NCBI RefSeq assembly: GCF_047496725.1
Contig: NC_132971.1
Span: forward strand, 1,753,001-1,817,000
DNA: 64,000 nucleotides
Direction: 5' to 3'
From: Anoplolepis gracilipes
Lineage: Eukaryota; Arthropoda; Insecta; Hymenoptera; Formicidae
Made by a program: the position numbers and the translations under genes. Of this stretch, positions 1 through 10,808 are shown piece by piece. The notes under the pieces were generated by a model. That model made no database searches, had not been told where the DNA came from, and saw only the letters and a program-made list of their open reading frames with translations. The first letter of the stretch is position 1. The number at the start of each line of letters is the position of its first letter.

Positions 1-610
1 TGGCTCTCTCGCGCCTCGCGTCTCGCGTCATGCGTGTGACGTAATCGTGGTTAGCAGCAGACACAAGATTACGCGGGGTATACTCGGCTTGCGATTTCTA
101 TTCATCGCACATTGACGCATTGCGACGAGATTATGGCCAACGAAAGATATTTTTTTTTTTTTTTTTTTTTTTTAAAGCGAGAATGGCAATCATCGTATAG
201 ATTTTATTACAACTTTTTGATTTTGACAATCTCTTTTAAAGGGATAGTAATCAATTTTTAAAATATTTCTCTTCTATATTCATCTATCTATTTCCAATGT
301 GTACTCTATCGATATTTTTTTTATTGATTTTATAAGATAACGGCGTATTTAGGAGCAATGATATTATTGAAATAATGTTAAAATAGACACGTCGGTCAGT
401 TCGCACTCGTATTTCATTTAGACTATGTAAATCGCTGCGTCTATAATGTTTTACCGTGTTGGATTTATGCCATTCTCCGAATAAACGGCTCCGGTTCGAT
501 CGACTTCGTATAGCGTGCGATGATTTCGTGAGCTTATTAAATTTTAAACTGTCGATCTCCAGGCCTTTGACATAGTAGTTCAATAGCTCGTAGAAAGATT
601 TATACTGTTT
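1..610. other. Intergenic or intronic DNA, no gene seen
   Basis: A short CpG-rich start (to about 130) gives way to AT-rich DNA. It holds a 24-nt T run at 150-173. The open frame at 284-583 (-) has no recognisable domain and sits in mixed-composition DNA, so I do not call it. Confidence 0.6.
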
Positions 611-614
611 CCGG

Positions 615-666
615 CATTGAATTTCCCGCTATTGTTAAATAATTTTCACAATTTTGTTTAAATAAA

Positions 667-670
<4 letters not shown>
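615..670. repeat. Short copy of the 1.44-1.50 kb repeat segment
   Basis: The stretch around 630-668 (acaattttgtttaaat preceded by taaataattt) recurs at 1467-1500 in the same orientation. Both copies follow a tccggca motif. A CT array begins directly after this copy. Confidence 0.6.

Positions 671-698
<28 letters not shown>
671..698. repeat. (CT)n microsatellite
   Basis: Uninterrupted CT dinucleotide array of about 14 units. Confidence 0.95.
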
Positions 699-703
<5 letters not shown>

Positions 704-790
704 TAAATTCTTAAAGTGTTTGAATCAAAAGTGTAAGTTTGTAGTAAATAAGAAAAAGTTATCGATTAATAAGCGACACACAACTGCAAA

Positions 791-814
791 ATTTGTGTTA
801 AATTTAACACAAAT
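791..814. repeat. 24-bp perfect palindrome
   Basis: Left half atttgtgttaaa is exactly complementary to right half tttaacacaaat, with no spacer. It lies just upstream of the family-A repeat copy at 858-1125 and could be part of a larger degraded element. Confidence 0.85.
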
Positions 815-857
815 CGCATGTCCCAAACGGTCCACAAAAATTATTCTGTAAAAATAT

Positions 858-1125
858 ATCAGGCATATGTTAAATAGTAATATTAATATTATGTTATATT
901 TTAACATAAAAATAAATGTAAATTTCATAGTTTGACATAATTTTTGTGTGAAAATTTAACGAGAAAATAATGTTAAAGTAACATGTTATATATATTTACT
1001 TTAACATTATTATAATGTTCACATGAGATCATGTTGAGAAGTGACGGTATTAACAATCACTCTTATAGAATAAACTCAACATTTTTTTTTTATAAATTTT
1101 AACAGATTATTATTCGTCTTTTAAT
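858..1125 (+). mobile_element. Dispersed repeat family A, copy 1
   Basis: Aligns by eye over about 240 bp with the reverse complement of 30903-31142. Shared blocks include gcatatgttaaatag, ttttaacataaaaataaatg, aatttaacgag and atagaataaactcaa. Copy 1 has an extra internal hairpin (969-981 pairs with 996-1008, 13 bp perfect) that copy 2 lacks. No coding capacity is visible, so this is probably a non-autonomous transposon or its remnant; the class is unknown. Confidence 0.65.
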
Positions 1126-1169
1126 TAAAGGCTCATTAATTCCTAACATTTTTAAAATTATTTTTTTCT

Positions 1170-1254
1170 TGCGTTCGAAAATTCATTACTAGGATTGGAT
1201 ATTTATAATATTACATAATGAATTATAGATTTTTGCAGTGAATTTTCGAACGCA
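1170..1254. mobile_element. Small inverted-repeat element (MITE-like)
   Basis: Arms tgcgttcgaaaattca (from 1170) and its reverse complement (to 1254), about 18 bp, flank a 45-bp AT-rich core. The size and symmetry suggest a miniature inverted-repeat element. No clear target-site duplication is seen. Confidence 0.6.
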
Positions 1255-1276
1255 GACTGTCTCGTTCTCGTTATTC

Positions 1277-1297
1277 TGTGTGTGTGTGTGTGTGTGT
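1277..1297. repeat. (TG)n microsatellite
   Basis: About 10 TG units, followed by a pyrimidine-rich stretch. Confidence 0.95.
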
Positions 1298-1304
1298 CTT
1301 CTTC

Positions 1305-1505
1305 TTTTTTCTCTATCTCTCTCATTCTTTCTCTTTGTTTTTAACTTCTTTTCTCGAGTTATGCTTATTTCGTAAATTTATGCGCGTTATTAAACATTGG
1401 CAGAGAGAGAAAGTGCGCAGTTGCAGTTTTGATTTCCACTGTCCGGCAGAAACAGAAAGATTGATTATTTAATAATTTTTACAATTTTGTTTAAATATAT
1501 CAGTC
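1305..1505 (+). repeat. Duplicated segment, copy 1 (paralogue at 3105-3357)
   Basis: The order of shared blocks is conserved with 3105-3357: a CT-rich lead, gagttatgc, aaatt.atgcgcgttatt, cagagagaaag, then gattt.cactgtccg.cagaaacagaaa. The 3.2-kb copy has gained a long GA/GAAA array between the last two blocks. The function is unknown. Confidence 0.65.
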
Positions 1506-2590
1506 TTTGTCTTTACTTCTATTGTATATTACTCTTTGTCTTTGTATTAAAGCTTGTGCAAATTTAGCAAATAGAAAAAAAAATCGCTATGACATGCGAA
1601 TAGCTAAATTTACTTTTTTAGGCAAAAATACTCTGGAGATACGTAATAATGCATTACATGCTTTGATCATATTAATAACATTGCTAATCTTGGCAATTAT
1701 ACCAATAATAATATAATTTTTAGAAGAGTTTATTTTTTTTTTAATTTTTCATTTTTGTATACAAGTACGAAACCGAACAAAAATTTTAAAAGTTAGGGAA
1801 CAATTACGTTTATGACTCTTGAAAATTTATCCCTTTGAAATAACATATGCCGTTATGCGACTAAAATTCATTCTAGTTTTCCTCGAAATCATTCTTCTTT
1901 GCAAAACGGTAAGACTTACCAGATATACTAGATTGCTCCTTCTCAATGAGAAAGAATCCATTTCTCCTTTCTGTTCACCTCACGAACCTCGTTCAATCGA
2001 GACGCGTCCTGATTAACGAAATTAAAACCAACGGATCAAATTGACGGCACGGCGCGACACGCGCGGTGCAACTCGAATAGAGATGACTGTGCTTTGTCTA
2101 TGCATGAACGGGATACGAAATATTCGTGTATAGATGTATACAGAATACGCACCAATAATTAATCATTTGTCGAAAAATGTGTGTAAAGCAATTTTTTTTT
2201 TTTTGGCAGAAAAACTTTCCCAAGTCTCTAATTATTAAAACTGATATGTGTGTATATTATATATAATTAAGAAAGATATTTATACAAATGTTATTTATAA
2301 CATTAACGATACTCTTAAAATTATCAATTCGATATATCCAGGATATATATTTTTTTACAATTATTAATATATATGTATCACTCTTAAAATAATTTAGTTT
2401 AATTTTATTATATATAACTATAAAGTTCTAAATTAGAATATCTGAAGACATACAAAAGGCATATATATGCTTGGTATGTGTGTCTTGCCTCTGGTTTTCG
2501 CAATATGCGTTCCGAGAAGATTAATATTTCGCGATATTTTATCGATGCCGCGGCATCATTTCGAAGGAGAAAGAGAGAAAGAAAGATAGA
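1506..2590. other. AT-rich non-coding DNA
   Basis: I see no gene. It includes a 13-bp near-palindrome at 1909-1921 (ggtaagacttacc) that reads as a splice donor on both strands, a small GC-rich patch at 2040-2080, a T run near 2192-2204, and scattered short TA tracts. The weak open frames at 1507-1716 and 1819-2016 have no domain signal. Confidence 0.6.
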
Positions 2591-2799
2591 AAGAACGATG
2601 CGCAGTGGATAATTTCGCGAAACGTGAGAGGCGAAGAGGCGCGCGATTTCGACGCATTGCGTGGCGAGGAGGACGCCGAGGATGCCGAAGAAACTTTAAT
2701 TCGCGTGCACTCAATAACGCGTATCAAAACCTCTCCTTGTCTCGAGTCTTTCCAACGGCGATCTCGTCGTTTCGTCTGTCTCTCTTTCTCTTTCTCTCC

Positions 2800-2849
<50 letters not shown>
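2800..2849. repeat. (CT)n microsatellite
   Basis: About 25 uninterrupted CT units. Confidence 0.95.
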
Positions 2850-2853
<4 letters not shown>

Positions 2854-3104
2854 ATCTTGCTTCTCCTTTTTTTTTTCCTCCGCCCTCTACCGCGTCCGCC
2901 TTCCTCTCTTCTCGTTCTCGCTATCGGCAGTTTTTATCACGCACCGAAGGCACGGCGCTCGCCTCCATTATACCCACTATCCATTCTACCGTGGCCTCGC
3001 TGGAAAAATCTGGCATGGGGCCTTTCGTCGGCGGACGGAGTCTTCCCCTTTCCCCTCGTCACTTCGTCTCGCCCTCGTTGCTCCACCTCTTCCTGTTTCC
3101 TCGT

Positions 3105-3223
3105 CCTCTTCTTCTCTCTCGCTTCTCTCACTCTTTCTCCCGATTTTGGCTTCTTCTCTCTGGAGTTATGCCCTTTCGGATCTCGTTCCGCAAATTCGTG
3201 CGCGTTATTGGGCGTCAGCAGAG

Positions 3224-3284
<61 letters not shown>

Positions 3285-3357
3285 GAAGGAAAGAAAGAAA
3301 GAAAGAAAGAAAGAGCGTCCCTTTTTCGATTTTCACTCTCCGACAGAAACAGAAACC
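3105..3357 (+). repeat. Duplicated segment, copy 2 (paralogue at 1305-1505)
   Basis: The same block order as copy 1, but more GC-rich, with an inserted GA/GAAA array at 3219-3314. See 1305-1505 for the shared motifs. Confidence 0.65.
3219..3314. repeat. Compound (GA)n-(GAAA)n microsatellite
   Basis: About 30 GA units are followed by a GAAA tetranucleotide array. The strand is pure purine for nearly 100 nt, so triplex formation is possible. Confidence 0.95.
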
Positions 3358-3870
3358 GCGTGGTTCAGAATCAGTACGAGGCGACAGTAGAATTTATTGC
3401 GGTCGCGCGGAATTGCGGGCGCGCACGAGAGAGAAACGTTTTTCCGACCTGCGGATAACGTCCCTCGAATGTCGCATTTTGGAAAGTCCTCGCGCGGAAT
3501 CTTCCGCCAAAGTCGAACGATAATATGTCTCGGTGTCCCTGTATTGGCATTGATATTCAATTGGCGATGTTTCACGTGCAACGAACATTTTTACAAAATA
3601 CAAATTCTACCATCGTGTCATGAAAATTTGACAAACAAACTAAGAAAAAATCATAATGTACGAAAAGAAAAATATTTCGAGTATAAGGCTCTTAATATTT
3701 ACAAATAAGCGACGATCAACTTGGCGAATATGGTAAGAGCCATACGCGGATGTTAATGCGTAAGTTTCTGAGAAATTAATTTTTTTCCACGAAAATTGAA
3801 ACGTGCACAGAGCACATATTTTTTACTTGGTGTATTTTACAACTCCTCTTTACTCCCCCTCCCCTCTCCC

Positions 3871-4182
3871 CAAAAAAAGAAGATATTTCGATATCTCAGA
3901 TTTAGCATTTAATATACTATTTGTAACGGAATTAATATTAAATTGTTCGCTACAATTATAATCAACAATATATAGAAAAAAATCTTTCTTTTTCTATAAA
4001 TAATTACTGGCGTTCATCAATTTAAAAAAATAAAAAACGAAGATATTTCGACATATCTCAAATTTAATATACTTAACGGGAAATTGCATTAAATTATTCG
4101 CCAATAAACATAATCAACAATATAAAGAAAAAAAATCTTTCTTTTGCTAGTAATTATTGATTGTCCATCAATTAATCAACCT
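3871..4182 (+). repeat. Diverged tandem duplication, about 160-bp unit
   Basis: Unit 1 (3871-4029) and unit 2 (4032-4182) share in order: gaagatatttcga, atctca, aattt, taaatt.ttcgc, ataatcaacaatat, gaaaaaaatctttctttt and taattatt. The divergence suggests an old duplication. No coding potential is seen. Confidence 0.75.
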
Positions 4183-4189
4183 CGCATAT

Positions 4190-4560
4190 CCCTCGAGCTT
4201 TTCTCGCGCCCTTAATTCAGGCGACCAATGGGTTAGAGGGACGCGTAAAATGCGCAGGGCTGAACTCTGAAAGCGAAACGTTATGGAGGAAGGAACAATG
4301 TTGGGGTGATACACGTATAGATTGATATACGCGTTCATTGTTCCGCGCTGGCCTAATGGCGCTTCTTCCCAGAGTCAACGTATTCCTAATGAGATAAACA
4401 ATACCGTATTCGTGAATCTGTTACAGTTGCTAAGTATCGTCGTGTTAAAGACGTCCCGGTTCGCGCAACGGTTCGTACACATGACCTAGATCCATCTATC
4501 TTGGTCGAAACGTTATTGGCAGCTACAGCTCTGTCTCTCTCTCCTTCTCTCTCCATCTAA
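4190..4560. promoter_or_regulatory. Moderate-GC island, enhancer-like
   Basis: A balanced-composition stretch stands out from AT-rich flanks. An inverted pair gaacaatg (near 4291) and cattgttc (near 4337) carries the SOX-type core ACAAT, and there are several short homeodomain-like TAAT motifs. It is a candidate conserved non-coding element; no gene is seen. Confidence 0.25.
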
Positions 4561-4624
4561 TTGCATCTAATTAAAAGCTGTAAGCTAATTAACGGTCAAT
4601 ATTAAGGTATTGTTTTAGGTAAAG

Positions 4625-4646
4625 AAAAAAAAAAAAAAAAAAAAAA
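4625..4646. repeat. Poly-A tract
   Basis: 22-nt A run. Confidence 0.95.
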
Positions 4647-5101
4647 GGATCGTGCAATCATTTTATAATTTTAGATTGTTAGTTTACTCATTCGAAAGCG
4701 TTAGAGAAACATTATTATTTAATAAATTTTTATCTCGCCTATAAATGCGTACGCAAATAAAACGAATGAAATACTCTCTGGCACGTCTATCCAGAGAGAA
4801 GAAAATTCGACTCTTGTCCTTTGAAATTTCGGGAATTACCGGACGCAAAATTTGCCCGTGTCGCGTGTAACGTCGACAATTGGAATGCCGCTAGTTCAGA
4901 TACGGGTTTCGGCGAATCGATCAATCGATCCCTTCGCGTTCATGGCACGACGAGGAGAATACGATTCCTCGGATTGAGACGAACGGAGAAGGGAGCAGGT
5001 AGGACGAGATCGGGATAGAGAAGGAGAGAACGAGCGGTGCTCGTAGTCCATACGAGTCTATACGAGGCAGAAACGGGAAGAGAGGTAATACGAGAGAAAA
5101 C

Positions 5102-5134
5102 GAGAGAGAGAGAGAAAGAGAGAAAGACAGTGAA

Positions 5135-5180
<46 letters not shown>

Positions 5181-5220
5181 GAGAGAGATAGAGAGAGAGG
5201 GAGGGAGGGAGGGAGGGAGA
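5102..5220. repeat. Compound GA-rich microsatellite
   Basis: GA units interspersed with GATA and ending in GGGA units; nearly pure purine over about 120 nt. Confidence 0.95.
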
Positions 5221-5298
5221 AGGGACGTCTCAAGCGACATATCCGCTCGATTTACTTTCCCGGCTCCCTTCTGTCTTCCTGTCCTCCCAGCTCCCGCT

Positions 5299-5357
5299 TT
5301 CTCGCTGGCCTTTGTGCCAGCGAGAACAAAAAAAGACTCGCTCGTCCGTGCGAGTCT
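5299..5357. other. Two adjacent perfect stem-loops
   Basis: Hairpin 1: ttctcgctggc (5299-5309) pairs perfectly with 5316-5326 around a 6-nt loop. Hairpin 2: agactcgc (5334-5341) pairs perfectly with 5350-5357 around an 8-nt loop. A 7-nt A-rich linker separates them. This could be a structured RNA element or a chance of GC-rich DNA. Confidence 0.6.
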
Positions 5358-5724
5358 CGCGCGAATATGCACCGCGAGCGCAATTATACAGCGAGTACTC
5401 TTAGACCCCCGAGGTGGTGTCGCAGCGCTATTCCGTCATTCGTCGACGTGGAAACGAGAGGGAACAAAAATCTAGCCGACGCACACGCGGCCTCTTCCTA
5501 TTTTATCGCGCTTCCCTGATTCACCCCTCTCCCCATCGGTCTTTTGTCATTTTCGTCGCGCCATAATAGCGCGCATTAACTGGCTCTACGATTTTATCGT
5601 CGATGACTTTATGCAGCCAAAACAACGTTTAAACAAAAATGTATAACATATGTAATATATAATTTCGTATAAATATATATCTTTTTGTGATATTTATCGA
5701 GCTGAATAGCTCTCTCTTTTTTGT

Positions 5725-6110
5725 CACGCTCAAAGAAATGATGTTGCAACTTCAACAAAAATTTTCTAGGTATAAAAAATTAACCGAAACAGATAAATTA
5801 TTAGCAAATGCTATGATACTGCATATATTTTGCACTTAATCAATTTAAATGACAGAGACAGAATTTATATCTGTACTATTTGCGTAATTTAGACAGAAAA
5901 TTTGTCTATGATGCCTATCTTTGAAGACAATTATATTTATGATTAATATTTGGCAATGGGATCTGAATTTTCTAGAAGTATTGCTAGAATATTGCCGCTA
6001 TAAATTCTATACGTGATAAACAATATTCTAACAGATCCAAAAAGTAGCGATAAATTTTAATCGAGTCATCTAGAAATCTATTTACATTAGCAAAATATTT
6101 TTTTGAGTGC
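5725..6110 (+). mobile_element. MITE family F, copy 1
   Basis: A homologous inverted copy lies at 23366-23770. The ends are imperfect terminal inverted repeats of the form CRCTCAAARAAAT...TTGC. The internal order (ttctaggt, ttaatttaaatgacagagac, cccattgccaaatatt in complement, ctagaaatctat) is conserved. There is no transposase, so it is probably a non-autonomous DNA transposon. No target-site duplication could be assigned. Confidence 0.7.
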
Positions 6111-8160
6111 ATATTTACCGACTTTGTTATTTTTTTTAAAGGAAGGAGAGGAATAAATAAAAACATTATTATAGTTTTCCACTTTAAAATGTTTGAACAC
6201 AAATAGATAAGTGTGAAAGAACTGATGCATTGAGTTTGCAACCCTGTTAACGCGTTGCAGACTGTATGAGCTAAACTTTTTAAAAAGCACATTTTTTAGA
6301 ACATATCAAACTACATTAATTAACTGAATTGCAAGTTTGTCCGACAATAATGCCGCATAAAAATAAAAACGTCGATCGACGTATCCAATCTTTAATGTTT
6401 TAAAAATTAATAATATATATCAATTCACATTTCTGATAATGTGAATTAAAAACGAGATTGAAATAGAAGGAAAAACAGATTTATGAAAACGTTAAAATAA
6501 ATTAGTCGCATTATGATATGATACCGCGGATAACAAAAAAGCTGCGCTTAAAATAGACAAAGAATTAAATTATCTCTCTTCTTATTTTGCACACGAGAAT
6601 TTTGAAAGATAGTCGTAAATATATATACTTTCACACAAATTGACGTAGCGATAGTGAAGGTTTTTAAAAAATGTGCGTGATAAAAAAATCACACAATCAT
6701 CCACAATATCAACACTCGTTCACTATCATACCAACTAATAGCTCAAAGAAAAAAACAAAAGATAATTCGAAAGATAATAAGGATGACGTCAGTGAAAAGG
6801 ACATTTCACGTCCTTTCCTAAAGTTTCCTAGAGATAATCATTTATGATTACGAACACATGTTCTTTTCATTTCATCCCTTTTTCTTTTACCTGCAACAAC
6901 TGCACGCACTAACAAATGTGACAACATGTACTATCGTAGTACCTTAAAGAGAAAGCGTACATAAGTTAGTTAGGATAACATCAAAAGAGTCGCGAATGAA
7001 TTCTTTCTGCTAAGATTTGCTATATTTTCTTTAGAATCCATTTGAAAGATGAGTCGTTAGTTGACCATTTTTCATTTGTAATGACTTTCGGCTGTCGAAC
7101 AATCTGACAACTGTTTATGATTACGAACAAGGGTCCTTGCTCTTAATTATTTAATTCTTTTTTCTTTCGCGACAAAAAGTTGTTTTTAAAGAGGCGTTTG
7201 TAGAATTCTAACAATAAAAAATATTCTCACAAAGGGCCAATTCACGACAGTGCTATTAGCTATAAAAAAAACCCCGAGTTTCACCTTCATTTTTTTTTCA
7301 TATCGCCGTTTATTATTCTTCTGATATTTCTTTATTCTTTAACAAGTGAAATTTTGTTCAAAAGATTCTAAAATCGGAAAGGTATTTTACAAAGAGATTA
7401 AAACAGCGGATGATTCGAAAAACAAGATGCAAACGAATTGTATAGCGGCGACTTTGTACGACTTTATTTCTTGTTCTTGGGAGAATGAGCTTTGTAAACG
7501 TAAGATTATACGCGTAGAAAACAAGGTGGAAAAAAGTGAGAGTAAATGAAAGGAGAGGTAAAAAATACAATGCAACGTTTTTTCCTTTTTTTAAAAACCT
7601 TTTTAACGGTTTTCTAGCAAAAAGTTATTTTCTAGACATTTAATAAAACTATTTATCTAATTATAAGGATACATAAAAAAATCTAGAAACTTTTGAATTA
7701 TATCGAATTTCGAGAGAAAACAAAGAAAAAAAGTAAAATGTAAAAAGGAAACGATTTTACATTTTTTCTAACCATGATTAGAAAATTCTCGGAAAATTTC
7801 TCGGTGTATTATAATGTACAAGGCCAAATTTCTGAGTAAAATGATTTTTTTGACAAGAAGAATATATGTATATAATAGAAATGCCTACTACTTTAGAAGC
7901 TGTTGATGTCTTTTGTCCCAACATTAGCAAATAAACGTGACAATATGTTTTTCGGTATATATTGTTAAAATGGAGGAAGCTTTAACGGGAACAATACGTT
8001 TCGTTTGTGACGTTATCCCTTTGGTCATTCCTAATCTTTTGTATTAGTATTTGAGGTAATATCGAATAGTAGTAGTCGGCCACATTCCTGACATGTGCAC
8101 ATAATATTTTTATACTGACTACACTACTATTTCATGCTATGTCTATTCCAATTATAGCAT
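6111..8160. other. AT-rich non-coding DNA
   Basis: No gene is recognised. It contains a consensus cAMP-response element TGACGTCA at 6784-6791, a 16-nt block tttatgattacgaaca repeated near 6841 and 7116, two adjacent small hairpins near 7735-7795 (aaaatgtaaaa/ttttacatttt and ttctaa/ttagaa), and an inverted pair at 8063-8077/8117-8132. The frame at 7346-7549 shows no domain. Confidence 0.55.
6784..6791. promoter_or_regulatory. Consensus CRE motif
   Basis: TGACGTCA is the full palindromic CREB/ATF site. A second one is at 53134 and a third at 60993. Without conservation data this is only a motif match. Confidence 0.3.
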
Positions 8161-8163
8161 TGT

Positions 8164-8493
8164 TATTGGAAAAATAGTATTCTTGAAATGTATATTTTTT
8201 AAGCCCTCTTAATAAATATTCTCGATAAATAGAGATATTTTCTTTTTTAACGTCAAAGTTTTAATAAATAACAAATGTCCATTTGTATTTAATAATCCGA
8301 AATATTAAATAACATAATGATCAGGAAATATCTCATTCAGTATATATTCTTACATGTTAAGATTATCTGAAAGTATTCTACGCTTTATAGGATTTCTCTC
8401 TTAAATTAAAAAAGTGCTTGGAGCACTTATTTTAGAGAGAAATATTATAAAGATAAATGAAACATAAGATGAGAATATAATTTTTTTCGGTGA
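8164..8493 (+). mobile_element. MITE family B, copy 1
   Basis: One of three same-orientation copies (also 12389-12764 and 24969-25290). Shared blocks: attcttgaaatgta, ctcttaata, aagttttaataaat, aaatgtccatttgta, cattcagtatatattctta. The right end gaatataattttttTCGGTG is the inverted complement of the left end CACTGAAAAAATTATATTC seen best in copy 3. No coding capacity. Confidence 0.75.
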
Positions 8494-9242
8494 TAGTTTT
8501 CATCACGTGTAAACTATGTGTGTATGTACATATGGAAAGAAACAAGAGCTATTATTGAGAAAAAAAACTTCATTTTATTGTCATAGGTCATGTAAAAAGG
8601 AGTTTTGAAGCCATTAAAGGTTTGGAGTCAATTGAATTTTGAGCCTCTACCTCTTAATATAACAATTGTTAAAATGTAAGGTAGATATAATTCTTCGATG
8701 ATATATAGATTTCAGAAACTATACATATATCTGATTAAATATTAATATAATTGCGAGAATAATCAAGTACTAGATACGCGACGAATATGCACAAATAATT
8801 TTAAACTTCTAAATGATAAAGCGGCGATTACAAATGCAACGAAAAAAAGATTTCAATGGCTCAGTTTTATTAATTGAGATATCGGTTTGTCAAAAAATGG
8901 AATAAGATTTGATAAGGGTTGTAGAAATTATGAGAAATCTATTTTTTATTAATTAATGCATATATAAGAATAACAATAAAATGAAATATATTAAAATTAT
9001 AATACACATACAATAGATATTTTATCGAAATAAACGTACGATAAATCGTACGTAAATAAAATACATTTTATATAATTGTATATAATATGTTATCATATAT
9101 AAAATACATTTTTACATACCTCAAGTCTTGTATACAAAAGTTTTGAAAAATTTCAAAATGATTTTGCGAAAAAAACCGCGAATAAAATATCAGTAAAAAA
9201 AAAGCTGAATATTTTATAGTATAATATGATATAAATTTTATT

Positions 9243-9293
<51 letters not shown>

Positions 9294-10278
9294 TTTGATA
9301 AATATACATTATGGGGGGAGTAATAAACAAATAAAAATAAATTAAAAAGATTTTTATGAATAGTTTTAAAAAATTATGTAAATAATTTTCATGCATATAC
9401 TTAACACATGTTTCCGTTTCTCGAAACTCGAAGAAACGCAAAGTGTTTCTCAACGCTTATCTGATTCTTAACTTGTTTATATTGAATACGAAGTATATGC
9501 ATAGGTGAATTCACACAGAAGATGGGCTTGCGAGACTCTAGAAGTGCGTCAGTGAATATACGGTATATAAGAAGGAAATTTATCGTCCCCTTTTTTATGG
9601 GTTTAAATTCCCTCAAAATCCCGGAAGGTTAAATCCGCGCGTGTTTATACCAGACAATCGTATTTATCTCGTATTTAACGAACTTTGTATGCTACCCGTG
9701 CATAAACTTATTACCTATATTTACCAAGTTATATGTGTTCGGATAAAATTATCTATAAAATCGGTTCATGTCTTTAAGAATGCTTTAAGAAAATAAATAA
9801 AATGTATAAATAAGATATCATCGAGAAATAATCAACATACACGGATAAATTTCATATCTCGAAAATACACAAAGCATTTAATTGTATAAATCACTTAAGA
9901 TAATGTCTTGAGAAAATGAAAATCCGTGTCGGATCTCATTATCGCTAAAATTGAATCAAATATTTTTTTTTTTTTTTTTTGCGCATAATTCTTTGAGAAT
10001 GTGTACTCGTAGTGTGATTTGTTACGCATAATATAATATAACAATATAATTGGCATAATTCATTTTCCATTGTTTACTTATGCCGGTCGTGTCTCTGCCA
10101 TAATAGATGAAAGAAGATCGACCATCCACGAATAAATGTTTGATTCACCTCCGAGTAGCTCGTGACAAATCCAAGTAACAACGTTAGGTTTATCGAAGAT
10201 AGCTGCAACAAATCAAAGATTACCATTTTTTGCGTCTTATCTTTATTTAACTTTACTCTCAAAAGTAACTAGCATTAT

Positions 10279-10282
<4 letters not shown>
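8494..10282. other. AT-rich non-coding DNA
   Basis: No gene. It contains a (TA)n array at 9250-9286 and an 18-nt T run at 9963-9980. A donor-like GAG|GTATGT reads on the minus strand near 9113, with no convincing exon. The frames at 9250-9616 and 10074-10262 have no domain signal. Confidence 0.55.
9250..9286. repeat. (TA)n microsatellite
   Basis: About 18 TA units. Confidence 0.95.

Positions 10283-10324
<42 letters not shown>
10283..10324. repeat. (CT)n microsatellite at island edge
   Basis: About 20 CT units immediately before the GC-rich island that begins near 10380. Confidence 0.95.
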
Positions 10325-10328
<4 letters not shown>

Positions 10329-10658
10329 TGTCACATGTACGCTCATCTAACCCTTATATAACATATGTATATGTGTGTACGTGCGTAGATAGGGTGGCAG
10401 AGAGCGGTAGCCATGGGTCGCGCAGCACACGACGCGGCACGATGGCCAGAGAGCGAGCAGCAGCGTGGAAAGGGACGCGAGGGGGACGGGGGGGACGACA
10501 GAGGGGCGAACGTCGACGCGGATAGTCGCGGCAAGAGAGATGGCGAGGGGAAAAGCGCGGGACGGGGGCGGAAGGGCAGCGGGTGGCGAGGGAGAAGCGT
10601 ATAACGCGACACGGTGGCGCGCGAGGGAGAGCCAGGCGCGCGAAGGAGAGTGGCGTCG

Positions 10659-10686
10659 AGGGGGAAACGGGGGGGGGGAGGGGGGA
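10659..10686 (+). other. G-quadruplex-prone run
   Basis: At least four runs of five or more G within 28 nt on the plus strand, separated by aaac and a single A. Confidence 0.6.
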
Positions 10687-10773
10687 GAGAAGCAGCGTTA
10701 GCTCAGAGACCGTGGTGCCCGAGGGGGTACGCGGGGAGAGGGTCGACGGAAAGGGACGCGAGGAACCGACGTT

Positions 10774-10808
10774 GAGGGGAGGGGGGGGGGAGAAAGCGAC
10801 GGGGGGGA
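10774..10808 (+). other. G-quadruplex-prone run
   Basis: G runs of 4, more than 10, and 7 within about 35 nt on the plus strand. Together with 10659-10686 it makes the area strongly G-quadruplex prone. Confidence 0.6.

Larger units (their letters stand above)
2600..3735. promoter_or_regulatory. CpG-rich block, possible promoter or first-exon region
   Basis: The block is visibly richer in G+C and CpG than its flanks and carries long CT and GA arrays. Donor-like sequences occur on the plus strand near 3733 (ATG|GTAAGA) and 3762 (GTAAGT). Overlapping open frames in several phases and on both strands arise from the CT/GA arrays. An island with downstream donors is compatible with a non-coding first exon, but nothing proves transcription. 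Confidence 0.25.
4810..5640. other. CpG-rich block with GA array
   Basis: GC-rich DNA around a purine array at 5102-5220. It contains the paired hairpins at 5299-5357. The open frames here cross the array and are not credible. No gene is seen. Confidence 0.5.

Noticed and set aside
2605..3523. Overlapping 261- and 299-codon plus-strand frames
   Set aside because: Both cross CT and GA/GAAA arrays and consist largely of Ser-Leu and Arg-Glu repeats. Several phases and the opposite strand are open at the same time, as expected from dinucleotide arrays.
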